From Actinokineospora alba (GTDB lineage Bacteria; Actinomycetota; Actinomycetes; Mycobacteriales; Pseudonocardiaceae), in NCBI RefSeq assembly GCF_004362515.1, contig NZ_SNXU01000001.1:806001-870000 (forward strand): a DNA stretch of 64,000 nucleotides, in the 5' to 3' direction. The notes under the pieces were generated by a model. That model was given only the letters and a program-made list of their open reading frames with translations. It was not told the DNA's origin and ran no database searches. The stretch's first letter is position 1. Every line of letters begins with the position of its first letter. The translations under genes were made by a program, and so were the position numbers. This document shows positions 31,021 to 38,302 of this stretch, in pieces.

Positions 31021-32805
31021 GTGCCCGAGTCGGCAAAGACGCTGAGCAAGGTTCTCATCGCCAATCGCGGCGAGATCGCTGTCCGCGTGATTCGTGCCTG
31101 CCAGGACGCCGGTCTGGGCAGTGTGGCCGTCTACGCCGAGCCCGACCGGGACGCCCCGTTCGTGCGGCTGGCCGACGAGGCATTCGCGCTGGGCGGCAAC
31201 ACTCCCGGTGAGAGCTACCTGTCCTTCGACAAGCTGCTCGACGTGGCGAAGCGCTCCGGCGCCGACTCCGTGCACCCCGGCTACGGCTTCCTCTCAGAGA
31301 ACGCCGAGTTCGCCCAGGCGGTGCTCGACGCGGGTCTGATCTGGATCGGACCCACCCCACAGGCTATCCGCGACCTCGGCGACAAGGTGACCGCGCGGCA
31401 CATCGCGATGCGCGCCGGCGCGCCGCTGGTTCCCGGCACCAAGGAGCCGGTCGGCGGCGCCGAGGAGATCGTCGCGTTCGCCGAGGAGCACGGTCTCCCG
31501 GTCGCGATCAAGGCCGCGTTCGGCGGCGGCGGGCGTGGCCTGAAGGTGGCCCGCACGATCGAGGAGATCCCCGAGCTGTTCGACTCGGCGGTCCGCGAGG
31601 CCGTCACCGCGTTCGGCCGCGGCGAGTGCTTCGTCGAGCGCTACCTGGACCGGCCCCGGCACGTCGAGGCGCAGGTGCTCGCCGACCAGCACGGCAACGT
31701 GGTCGTCGTCGGCACCCGCGACTGCTCGCTGCAGCGCCGCCACCAGAAGCTCGTCGAGGAGGCCCCGGCCCCCTTCCTGACCGACAGCCAGCGCGCCGAG
31801 ATCCACTCGTCGGCGAAGGCCATCTGCAAGGAAGCGGGCTACTCCGGCGCGGGCACGGTCGAGTACCTGGTCGGCATGGACGGCACCATCTCGTTCCTCG
31901 AGGTCAACACCCGACTGCAGGTCGAGCACCCGGTCTCGGAGGAGACCGCGGGCGTCGACCTGGTCCGCGAGCAGTTCCGCATCGCCGCCGGTGAGAAGCT
32001 CCGCTTCACCGAGGACCCGGAACCCCGCGGCCACTCGATCGAGTTCCGCATCAACGGCGAGGACGCGGGCCGCGGCTTCCTGCCCGCCCCGGGAACCGTC
32101 ACCAAGTTCATCGCCCCCGACGGCCCCGGCGTCCGCGTCGACGCGGGCGTGGAGTCCGGCACCGTCATCGGCGGCCAGTTCGACTCGCTGCTGGCGAAGA
32201 TCATCGTCACCGGCGAGAACCGAGACGAGGCCATCGCCCGCTCCCGCCGCGCCCTGGACGAGCTGGTGGTCGAGGGCATGGCCACCGTGACCCCGTTCCA
32301 CCGCGCGATCGTGCGCGACCCGGCGTTCATCGGCGACGGCGAGACGTTCTTCGTGCACACCCGCTGGATCGAAACCGAGTTCGACAACACCATCGAACCC
32401 TTCACCGGCGGTGCGGAAGCGGCCGAGGAGGAGCAGCCCCGGCAGAACGTCGTCGTCGAGGTCGGCGGCAGGCGGCTTGAGGTCTCCCTGCCCGGCACCT
32501 TCTCCCTCAACACCGGCGGCGGCGCCGGCGCGGCGGCGAAAGCCAAGCCCCGCAAGCGTTCCGGCGGCAAGGCCGGAGCAGCGGCCTCGGGCGACTCGGT
32601 CACCGCGCCGATGCAGGGCACCATCGTGAAGATCGCCGTGGAGGACGGCCAGACCGTCGAAGCGGGCGAGCTGGTGTTGGTGCTTGAGGCGATGAAGATG
32701 GAGAACCCGGTCACCGCGCACAAGTCGGGCACCATCACCGGCCTGGGCATCGCGGTCGGCGAGACCGTCACCACCGGCACGGTCATCTGCGAGATCAAGG
32801 ACTGA
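31021..32805 (+). CDS. accA3: Acyl-CoA carboxylase alpha subunit (biotin carboxylase plus biotin carrier)
   Basis: A 594-residue bifunctional subunit. Residues 1-450 are the ATP-grasp biotin carboxylase: KVLIANRGEIAVRVIRAC, the glycine-rich loop AAFGGGGRGLKVA, and EVNTRLQVEHPVSE. Residues about 525-594 are the biotin carrier, with the biotinylated Lys559 in EAMKMENP. An Ala/Lys-rich hinge (AKAKPRKRSGGKAGAAA) links them. It is the biotin-bearing partner of the AccD5/AccE subunits encoded 8-10 kb upstream, and the target of BirA. GTG start with AGGAGG six bases upstream. A strong stem-loop follows the stop. Confidence 0.96.
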   Translation: MPESAKTLSKVLIANRGEIAVRVIRACQDAGLGSVAVYAEPDRDAPFVRLADEAFALGGNTPGESYLSFDKLLDVAKRSGADSVHPGYGFLSENAEFAQAVLDAGLIWIGPTPQAIRDLGDKVTARHIAMRAGAPLVPGTKEPVGGAEEIVAFAEEHGLPVAIKAAFGGGGRGLKVARTIEEIPELFDSAVREAVTAFGRGECFVERYLDRPRHVEAQVLADQHGNVVVVGTRDCSLQRRHQKLVEEAPAPFLTDSQRAEIHSSAKAICKEAGYSGAGTVEYLVGMDGTISFLEVNTRLQVEHPVSEETAGVDLVREQFRIAAGEKLRFTEDPEPRGHSIEFRINGEDAGRGFLPAPGTVTKFIAPDGPGVRVDAGVESGTVIGGQFDSLLAKIIVTGENRDEAIARSRRALDELVVEGMATVTPFHRAIVRDPAFIGDGETFFVHTRWIETEFDNTIEPFTGGAEAAEEEQPRQNVVVEVGGRRLEVSLPGTFSLNTGGGAGAAAKAKPRKRSGGKAGAAASGDSVTAPMQGTIVKIAVEDGQTVEAGELVLVLEAMKMENPVTAHKSGTITGLGIAVGETVTTGTVICEIKD

Positions 32806-32834
32806 CACCCAGTTCGCACAACCGCTAGGAAGTT

Positions 32835-32860
32835 GGGGACCTGCCACACGGCAGGTCCCC
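32835..32860 (+). terminator. Terminator after accA3
   Basis: Perfect 11-bp arms (GGGGACCTGCC / GGCAGGTCCCC) with an ACAC loop, 29 bases after the stop and followed by ACTTTCGTTT. Confidence 0.85.
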
Positions 32861-32993
32861 ACTTTCGTTTGATACCGCCCGCACCGAGGAGTGAACTCGC
32901 CAGGGCAAGAGCCGTGGGAGGGCGTGGCAGCGGGCCCGGTCAGACCAGCCAGCCAGCCAACACAGCCGCGCCATCAGCAAGGCGGTGTTGGGC

Positions 32994-33091
32994 GCGGAAT
33001 GAACGGGTGCTGGGAATGCGGAATGGAACGGAGATCAGCAGTGTGGAATGGGACGAATGTCAGCAATGCGGAATGGACGGGTGTTAGGAAT
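32994..33091 (+). repeat. Four-unit degenerate tandem repeat of 24-25 bp in a gene-free stretch
   Basis: The gene-free interval from 32861 to 33473 holds three things: these four units (each starting GCGGAATG or GTGGAATG and ending in CTGGGAAT, CAGCAGT, CAGCAAT or TTAGGAAT), the palindromic element at 33210-33362, and three GCCGACGGA copies at 33375-33401. The units differ in several positions, so this is an old duplication. No protein-coding gene is supported here. Confidence 0.75.
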
Positions 33092-33209
33092 CAGGTGCGA
33101 TGTGAGGGGAGCAAGGCCCACCCCACCGCCACCCGTCCCGCACACCCCACACCCCACCACCCACCCGTCCCGCGCACCAACCCCGGACAAGAGCACCCAA
33201 CCGATGCTC

Positions 33210-33362
33210 TTAATCCCTGCAGTTCCCCCTGCTCCCTCGTCCTGGCCGCCTTTAACTCTCGATCGGCGGTGTCAAGGGTGGCGCAGCCATCGCGCAGCGA
33301 CGGCCGTTCACGGCCGCCCTTGATACCGCCGATCGAGAGTTAAACAATCAAGCCAGAGGGAG
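33210..33362 (+). repeat. Palindromic element, copy C
   Basis: The core at 33251-33344 is again exactly 94 bp with 28-nt arms. Compared with copy A, the arm segment CGATCATCGG is CGATCGGCGG and the opposite arm has changed in step (CCGATGATCG to CCGCCGATCG), so pairing is kept. The left flank starts TTAATCCCTGC and the right flank is CAATCAAGCCAGAGGGAG. Confidence 0.93.
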
Positions 33363-33461
33363 ATCCCCTGCCGGGCCGACGGAGCCGACGGAGCCGACGG
33401 AGCCAGCAGCGCCGAGGAAGCCCCCTGAGAACGACCTCAGCTCACCCCCCAAACGTTTCCG

Positions 33462-33467
33462 TAGGAT
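33462..33467 (+). promoter_or_regulatory. -10 element for the DUF1707 gene
   Basis: TAGGAT is followed by six bases and the ATG; no ribosome-binding site is present. Confidence 0.6.
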
Positions 33468-33473
33468 CGACAC

Positions 33474-33914
33474 ATGGCCCACGAACCGCAGCCCGAGATG
33501 CGCATCGGCGACGCCGAGCGTGAGGACGGTCTGCGCGCACTGGGCGAGCACATGGCCGCCGGAAGACTGACCGTCGACGAATACGGCGACCGAAGCGCCA
33601 AGGTCGCCACAGCCCGCACTCGCGGCGAGCTGTTATCGCTCTTCACCGACCTCCCCGACCCGCGCCCAAGGTTCCACGCTCCCCCACCGGCTTTCGCCGC
33701 CCCACCACCGATGCCGATGCCCTACCTCCCCTCGCGCCCCCTTGGTCTCCGCCTCTCCTCCGCCCTGGTCCCCATCGCGATCGTCGCGGGCGTGTTCATG
33801 GCGTTCCGGTTCGGGTTCTTCCCCTTCATCGTGTTGCCCATCATCGTCGCCGTCCTCGTCAACCGGTCCAACAACGACTGGCGGCGCAGGCATCTCGGTC
33901 GGGGCAGGCGCTGA
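33474..33914 (+). CDS. DUF1707 (SHOCT-like) membrane protein
   Basis: A 146-residue protein with an N-terminal DUF1707 domain (MRIGDAEREDGLRALGEHMA, GRLTVDEYGDRSAKVATART), a Pro-rich linker (HAPPPAFAAPPPMPMP) and two C-terminal transmembrane segments (LVPIAIVAGVFMAFRFGFF and IVLPIIVAVLVNRS). The family is common in actinobacteria; its function is not established. The start follows from the -10-like TAGGAT six bases upstream. The next gene, a HAD hydrolase, begins 12 bases after its stop. Confidence 0.9.
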   Translation: MAHEPQPEMRIGDAEREDGLRALGEHMAAGRLTVDEYGDRSAKVATARTRGELLSLFTDLPDPRPRFHAPPPAFAAPPPMPMPYLPSRPLGLRLSSALVPIAIVAGVFMAFRFGFFPFIVLPIIVAVLVNRSNNDWRRRHLGRGRR

Positions 33915-33925
33915 GCGGCCCGGAG

Positions 33926-34513
33926 TTGCTGCTGCTCGACCTCGACGGGGTCCTGCGCGGGTTCCACTCCTTCGACGACGCCGAGTTCGGGCTCGCCGCC
34001 GGGTCCGTCGCCGACGCCGCGTTCTCCCCGGAGCTGTTGACCCCAGCCATCACCGGCCTGGTCAGCCACGACCGCTGGCTGGCCACGGTCGCGCGTGAAC
34101 TCTCCGGCGGTGCGGTGTCCATGTCGACGGCCGCGGCGGCGGTGGCGGCCTGGTCGCGGCCGGGGTACGTGATCACGGCCGCGTTGGCGCTGGTCCGGGC
34201 CGCGCGCGTGCGATGCCGGGTCGCGTTGCTGACGAACGCCACCACCCGGCTCCCGCACGATATGGCCCTCCTCGGGCTCGACAGCGAGGTGGACGGGGTG
34301 ATCTCGTCGGCCGAGACCGGGGCGCGCAAACCCGAACCCGAGGCCTACCTGGCCGCCCTGGCCCTGCTCGACGCGACGGCGAGCGCGACGTTGTTCTGCG
34401 ATGACAGCGAGGACAATGTGCTGGCGGCACAGGCGCTCGGCTTCGCCGCGGCCCACGTGCCGGACACCGATTCGCTGCGCACCGCGCTGTCCGTGCATGG
34501 GTTGCTCGGCTGA
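33926..34513 (+). CDS. HAD-superfamily hydrolase
   Basis: A protein of about 195 residues with all four HAD motifs: the nucleophile Asp in LLLLDLDGVLRGF, the TNAT threonine in VALLTNATTRLP, the Lys in GARKPEPEAY, and the acidic pair in FCDDSEDNVLAAQALG. It is a small cytoplasmic phosphatase or dehalogenase-like enzyme of unknown substrate. The start is uncertain: TTG (33926) gives the shortest sensible N-terminus; CTG 15 bases upstream overlaps the DUF1707 stop. Probably co-transcribed with the DUF1707 gene. Confidence 0.85.
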   Translation: MLLLDLDGVLRGFHSFDDAEFGLAAGSVADAAFSPELLTPAITGLVSHDRWLATVARELSGGAVSMSTAAAAVAAWSRPGYVITAALALVRAARVRCRVALLTNATTRLPHDMALLGLDSEVDGVISSAETGARKPEPEAYLAALALLDATASATLFCDDSEDNVLAAQALGFAAAHVPDTDSLRTALSVHGLLG

Positions 34514-34518
34514 ACAGC

Positions 34519-34524
34519 TAGCGT
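34519..34524 (+). promoter_or_regulatory. -10 element for the GNAT gene
   Basis: TAGCGT is followed by seven bases and a GTG at 34532, which fixes the start of the acetyltransferase and implies a leaderless transcript. Confidence 0.55.
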
Positions 34525-34531
34525 GGCGCGC

Positions 34532-35044
34532 GTGGAAATGGTGGAGATCAACGCGGGCAAGTACTACCTGAGGGCCCTGCGCGCGGACGACCGGATCGAT
34601 GACCGGCAAACCATCATCGAGGCCTTCACCGACCCGGAAAGCAGGCGCTGGATGTCGCACGTCGACATCTCCGACCTGGACCGGGCCACGGCGTACATCA
34701 CCCGGCGCGCGCAGGGGTGGGCCGAGGAGACGCGGTTCTCCTGGGCCGTGGCCGAGCCGACGACTGGCGACCTGCTCGGCGAGGTGCTGCTCAAGAACGT
34801 CGACTTCGACAACCACACCGCCGAAGCGGGCTGCTGGGCGCACCCGTCGGCCCGGGGCCGCGGCATGACCACCGAGGCGCTCGGCGCGGTCCTGCGCTTC
34901 GGCTTCGGGGCGCTGGGACTGCGTGAGGTCTTCTACAAACACCACCCGGACAACCTGGCGTCGCGGCGGGTCGCCGAGAAGCTCGGCTTCACCGTGCTCT
35001 CCGAGGACGCCGAAAGCTCGGTCCTGGTGCTGCGTAACGCCTGA
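34532..35044 (+). CDS. GNAT acetyltransferase, RimJ/RimL type
   Basis: A 170-residue acetyltransferase of the RimJ/RimL-like group that acetylates protein N-termini or small amines. It shows YYLRALRADD at the N-terminus, LLGEVLLKNVDFDNHTAEAG (beta4), the acetyl-CoA motif HPSARGRGMTTEALGAVLRF, and the C-terminal HPDNLASRRVAEKLGFTVL with the N-x-x-S signature. The GTG start is selected by the promoter spacing; an ATG two codons further in is also possible. Substrate unknown. Confidence 0.88.
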   Translation: MEMVEINAGKYYLRALRADDRIDDRQTIIEAFTDPESRRWMSHVDISDLDRATAYITRRAQGWAEETRFSWAVAEPTTGDLLGEVLLKNVDFDNHTAEAGCWAHPSARGRGMTTEALGAVLRFGFGALGLREVFYKHHPDNLASRRVAEKLGFTVLSEDAESSVLVLRNA

Positions 35045-35180
35045 GCGGCCCCCAGCGGTACCTAGATCGGAACCCAACGGGGTTCCCGCGCGTCCACAAC
35101 AGGGGTATCGAACAGTCGAATCCGAGCATCGACTCTCGATAAGGTGGACGCAGCACAGGTAGGGGACGGGGAGGCGCGAC

Positions 35181-35531
35181 GTGCCAGACAAGCACGGGCA
35201 CAACCACAAGGACCTGCTCGACGTCGAACCGAACGCCGTCCCCGCCTTGCGCGGCGCGTTCATCTCGGCGTTGGACCAGGTCGACCGCCAACTCGAACTG
35301 GCGGCCACCGAGGTCAGGGTCGCCGCGTGGGCGAACGACCCGGTGAGCCAGGAAGCCACCGAGGGGATCAACGCGCTGTCGGTCGACACCGACACGGCCG
35401 CGCTGGAACAGCTGCGGTCGTTCCGCAGGCAGCTGGGGACGGCGGTCGACACGCTCGACAAGATCGCCGAGCACTATCGCCTGCTCGAGGACGACAACAA
35501 GGCGAACGTCAGTCACACCGGCCAGGGCTGA
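35181..35531 (+). CDS. PE-like/WXG100-like ESX substrate
   Basis: A 116-residue helical protein. After an acidic N-terminus (HKDLLDVEPNAVPALRGAF) there are two long helices (SALDQVDRQLELAATEVRVA and a second around LEQLRSFRRQLGTAVDTL). Size, helical hairpin and position directly before a PPE-like gene suggest the small partner of a PE/PPE-type heterodimer for type VII secretion. GTG start with GGGGAGG upstream. The gap to the next gene is ten bases. The protein does not carry a WXG tripeptide, so the call rests on context. Confidence 0.65.
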   Translation: MPDKHGHNHKDLLDVEPNAVPALRGAFISALDQVDRQLELAATEVRVAAWANDPVSQEATEGINALSVDTDTAALEQLRSFRRQLGTAVDTLDKIAEHYRLLEDDNKANVSHTGQG

Positions 35532-35541
35532 GGGGGACGAC

Positions 35542-36723
35542 ATGACCGAGCAGACCAAGCGCTGGCGCGGCTTCACCCACGAAGAGCTCTACCGCCTCTT
35601 ACACGAGGGTCCGGGCGCGCAGGCGTCGGCCGACCCGGGCCGCCGGTGGGCCGAGTTGGCGAGCACCCTGTCCGACGTCGGCCAGGACCTCGCCACGGCG
35701 CTCGACAGCTCCGGGGCGACCTGGGTGGGCCGGGCGGCGGGCCGGGCCTACGAGCGGCTCGCCCCACTGGCCGCCTGGGCGACCGCCGCCGGGGAGTCCG
35801 CGGCCGAGATGCGGACCGCGGTGGAGAACCAGGGTGACTACGTCGCCAAGGCGCGAGCCGACATGCCCGTGCCCCAGGACCTCCCCCAGCAGCAGCCGGA
35901 CCCCACGATCGCACCCGCGATCCAGGTCGTCGGCGCGCAGACCGACCCGGAGCCCATCGAGGCCGCCCAGTCGAGCGGCGAGTTGCGGGCGTTCGAGGTG
36001 ATGGCCGCCTACGAGGAGGCCACCGCGGTGAACCTGACCGCGTTGTCGGCGTTCGAGCAGCCCGCGGAGCTGCTCGACAGCGGTCGGGACCGGCACAGCA
36101 ACCGCGGGCAGGGCATCGGCCTGTCCGCTGTCGTGTCGACGATCGCGTCGGCCGTCGCGGGCGCGCTGCCCTCGGTCGTCGACAAGCCGCGCGGGCACCA
36201 CTCCCCGCATGTCCGCGAGGTGGCGGGCAACCAGGGTGTCGTCCTCTCGGGCGCGACGCTGGAAGCCGAGCCCGCCCGGCGAGCGGTGTCCCCGGGTATC
36301 TCGTCGGGGGCGGCGCCGATGGAGGCGCACCCGGCGATCGGAGCGGCTCCGAGTCCCGGTCCTGGTTCAAAGCCCCGGGACGGCCGCAGCTCGGCCCGAG
36401 CCACACCGGCGGTTCCCGCTGCCCCCACGGCAATCGGCGACCTCGCCGGGACGCCTGCCGCCGCGCCGATGGCGGGCACGGGCGGAACCGGCGCCCCGGT
36501 CTCACCCACGGGGGCCGCGCCGACGACCGCCGACAAGCCGGCGCTGCGGCGCTTCGGGACTGAGGCACTCGGGTCCAGCCAGTGGTTCGCCGAGACGGAG
36601 TCGACGCCGAGCCGGGATGTCTCCGGACGGCGGCGTGACCTTGGGTCGGTCGAGCAGGTGACCGAGTCGGTTGTGGTGGACGGGGAGGATCACCACCTGC
36701 CGCCCAACGTGATCGGCGGCTAG
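35542..36723 (+). CDS. PPE-like ESX-exported protein
   Basis: A 393-residue protein whose first 110 residues are a helical PPE/WXG-type domain (RWRGFTHEELYRLLHEGPG, a central SSGATWVGRAAGRAYERLAP with the W-x-G turn). A low-complexity Pro/Ala/Thr-rich region (190-340) follows, ending in a conserved-looking tail (LGSSQWFAETESTPSRDVSG, then VVDGEDHHLPPNVIGG). Homologues in Pseudonocardiaceae pair with a small helical partner, as here. It starts at ATG behind GAGGGGG. Its stop shares four bases (CTAG) with the convergent hydrolase stop. Confidence 0.75.
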   Translation: MTEQTKRWRGFTHEELYRLLHEGPGAQASADPGRRWAELASTLSDVGQDLATALDSSGATWVGRAAGRAYERLAPLAAWATAAGESAAEMRTAVENQGDYVAKARADMPVPQDLPQQQPDPTIAPAIQVVGAQTDPEPIEAAQSSGELRAFEVMAAYEEATAVNLTALSAFEQPAELLDSGRDRHSNRGQGIGLSAVVSTIASAVAGALPSVVDKPRGHHSPHVREVAGNQGVVLSGATLEAEPARRAVSPGISSGAAPMEAHPAIGAAPSPGPGSKPRDGRSSARATPAVPAAPTAIGDLAGTPAAAPMAGTGGTGAPVSPTGAAPTTADKPALRRFGTEALGSSQWFAETESTPSRDVSGRRRDLGSVEQVTESVVVDGEDHHLPPNVIGG

Positions 36724-37616
36724 CGCGCGGGTGTCGCCACCCGCAGATGCCTTGCCAGGAAAGCGATCTGGTCGCCGACGATCCGGTCGAACAGCGGCGG
36801 GAAGTACACCTCGAAGTGGTCGGCCGGGTAGTTGATCATCTCGCCGTGGGGCGCCTGGTCAGCTACCCGCTCCACCAGCGAGACGTCGATCAGCGTCTCG
36901 TTGTCGCTGACGCACACCAGCAGCGGGCAGCCGATGTCCGGCGCCCGGCGGGAAGCGTCGTAGACCAGCACGCCGAGCGCCGAGGCGGCGGCGATCCGGT
37001 TGTCGAAGGCCGAGTCCGCCGGGGCCACGGCGTGCCAGCCTTCGTAGGCGCCCGGCACCGTCACGAACCCGAGCTCGCCCGGCTTGGCCGCGAGCGACAC
37101 GTAGCGCCGCGGCCTGCGGGTGATGATCCGCAGCAGGTCCGACACGATCGGCCACAAGAGCGCCGCGATGGTGCGCCACCCGGACGCGAAGGCCACGGCC
37201 CGGCCGCGCACGATCGGACACTGGACCACGGCCGCGGCCAGCTCCGGGTGGCGCGCGGCCGCGGTGAGCACATGGTTGGCGCCGAACGAGGTTCCCCACA
37301 GGGCCACCCGGTCGGAGTCCAGTTCCGGCCGTGACGCCACGAACGCCAGGGCCGCGTCGACATCCTGAAGCTGCCGCCGAACGCTCATGAGCTGGCGCGG
37401 CTCGCCCTCGGAGGCGCCGAAGTGCCGGTAGTCGAATGCCACGACGGCCAGCCCCGCCGCGCTGAACGCGGCCTCGTAGTCCGGCAGCTTCATGTCATGC
37501 ACCGCCCCACCGCCGTGGACCAGCACGACGACCGGGTGCGGCCCCGGCGTGGCGGGCAGGGTCACCCAGGCCGCGCACCGTTCGCCCGCGGAGAGGAAAT
37601 AGGTCTGCTCGGTCAT
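36720..37616 (-). CDS. Alpha/beta hydrolase
   Basis: A 298-residue serine hydrolase. The oxyanion-hole loop VLVHGGGAVHD, the nucleophile Ser in WGTSFGANHVLTAAA (GTSFG), an acid in LVCVSDNETLID and a late His in YPADHFEVYFP make up the triad. It resembles dienelactone-hydrolase-like or UPF0227-type esterases (family tip AFDYRHFGASEGEPRQL). The ATG is preceded by GGAGG five bases away. It is divergent from a TetR regulator with a perfect operator between them, so expression is likely repressed until an inducer binds. Substrate unknown. Confidence 0.9.
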   Translation of the reverse strand: MTEQTYFLSAGERCAAWVTLPATPGPHPVVVLVHGGGAVHDMKLPDYEAAFSAAGLAVVAFDYRHFGASEGEPRQLMSVRRQLQDVDAALAFVASRPELDSDRVALWGTSFGANHVLTAAARHPELAAAVVQCPIVRGRAVAFASGWRTIAALLWPIVSDLLRIITRRPRRYVSLAAKPGELGFVTVPGAYEGWHAVAPADSAFDNRIAAASALGVLVYDASRRAPDIGCPLLVCVSDNETLIDVSLVERVADQAPHGEMINYPADHFEVYFPPLFDRIVGDQIAFLARHLRVATPAR

Positions 37617-37627
37617 CGAGGCCTCCG

Positions 37628-37648
37628 TTTAAGTACGTTGTACTTAAA
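37628..37648. promoter_or_regulatory. TetR operator
   Basis: Perfect 9-bp inverted arms (TTTAAGTAC and GTACTTAAA) around a GTT spacer. The AT-rich site stands out in GC-rich DNA, lies 12 bases from the hydrolase ATG and 33 from the TetR ATG, and probably controls both. Confidence 0.85.
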
Positions 37649-37681
37649 TATAGGATGGCGGCTCGAAGGAGGTCAAGTGCC

Positions 37682-38302
37682 ATGGGGCGCCCACCCAAGT
37701 TCTCCCGCGAGCGGCTGCAGGCTGCCGCCCTCGAGATCGTCGACGAGGAAGGCCTCGCCGCGCTGACCATGCGCTCACTCGCCGCGCGGCTCGGCACCGG
37801 CCCGATGACCCTCTACAACCACGTCGAGCACCGGGCCGACCTCGACCTGCTCGTCGTGGACGCCGTCACCGCGAGCGTGCGGCTGCCGGAGCCGTCCGAT
37901 GACTGGAGGGTCGACGTCGAGGGGATCGCTTGCGCGCTCTGGCAGGCCGCTCGGGCGCATCCGCAGGCCATTCCCTTGATCCTCACCCGGCGCAGCCGCT
38001 CGGCCGCGGTCCTCGACGTGTCGGAGGCACTCGCCTGCGCGCTGGCCCGCGGCGGGCGCACCGGCGCGGACCTGCTGGTCGCCTTCCGCGCCGTGATCGG
38101 GATGGTGGGCGGGTTCGCGCAGGCCGAACTGACGAGTCCGCTCGCCGTGGAACCCGCTGGGGACGTGATCGAACGGATTCAGGCAGAGGGCTCGCGGTAC
38201 CCCTGTCTGGCCGGGATCGCGGAGTCGGCGCGCGGCAGTGAGCCGGAGGCGGAGTTTCTCGGCGCGCTCAGGGCCCTGCTCGCCGGCTTGAACGCCGCCT
38301 AG
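37682..38302 (+). CDS. TetR-family regulator
   Basis: A 206-residue repressor. The N-terminal helix-turn-helix reads RLQAAALEIVDEEGLAALTM and MRSLAARLGTGPMTLYNHVE, with the recognition helix ending in TLYNHV; the C-terminal domain (about 90-206) resembles the TetR_C_11/tetracyclin-repressor-like type. The ATG giving MGRPPKFSRERL is chosen because GGAGG lies nine bases upstream. It is the natural candidate to bind 37628-37648. Its stop overlaps the glpD stop as CTAG. Confidence 0.93.
   Translation: MGRPPKFSRERLQAAALEIVDEEGLAALTMRSLAARLGTGPMTLYNHVEHRADLDLLVVDAVTASVRLPEPSDDWRVDVEGIACALWQAARAHPQAIPLILTRRSRSAAVLDVSEALACALARGGRTGADLLVAFRAVIGMVGGFAQAELTSPLAVEPAGDVIERIQAEGSRYPCLAGIAESARGSEPEAEFLGALRALLAGLNAA

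Noticed and set aside
32833..33343. Short plus-strand reading frames between accA3 and DUF1707
   Set aside because: They read through the terminator, degenerate tandem repeats and the palindromic element; composition is not protein-like.
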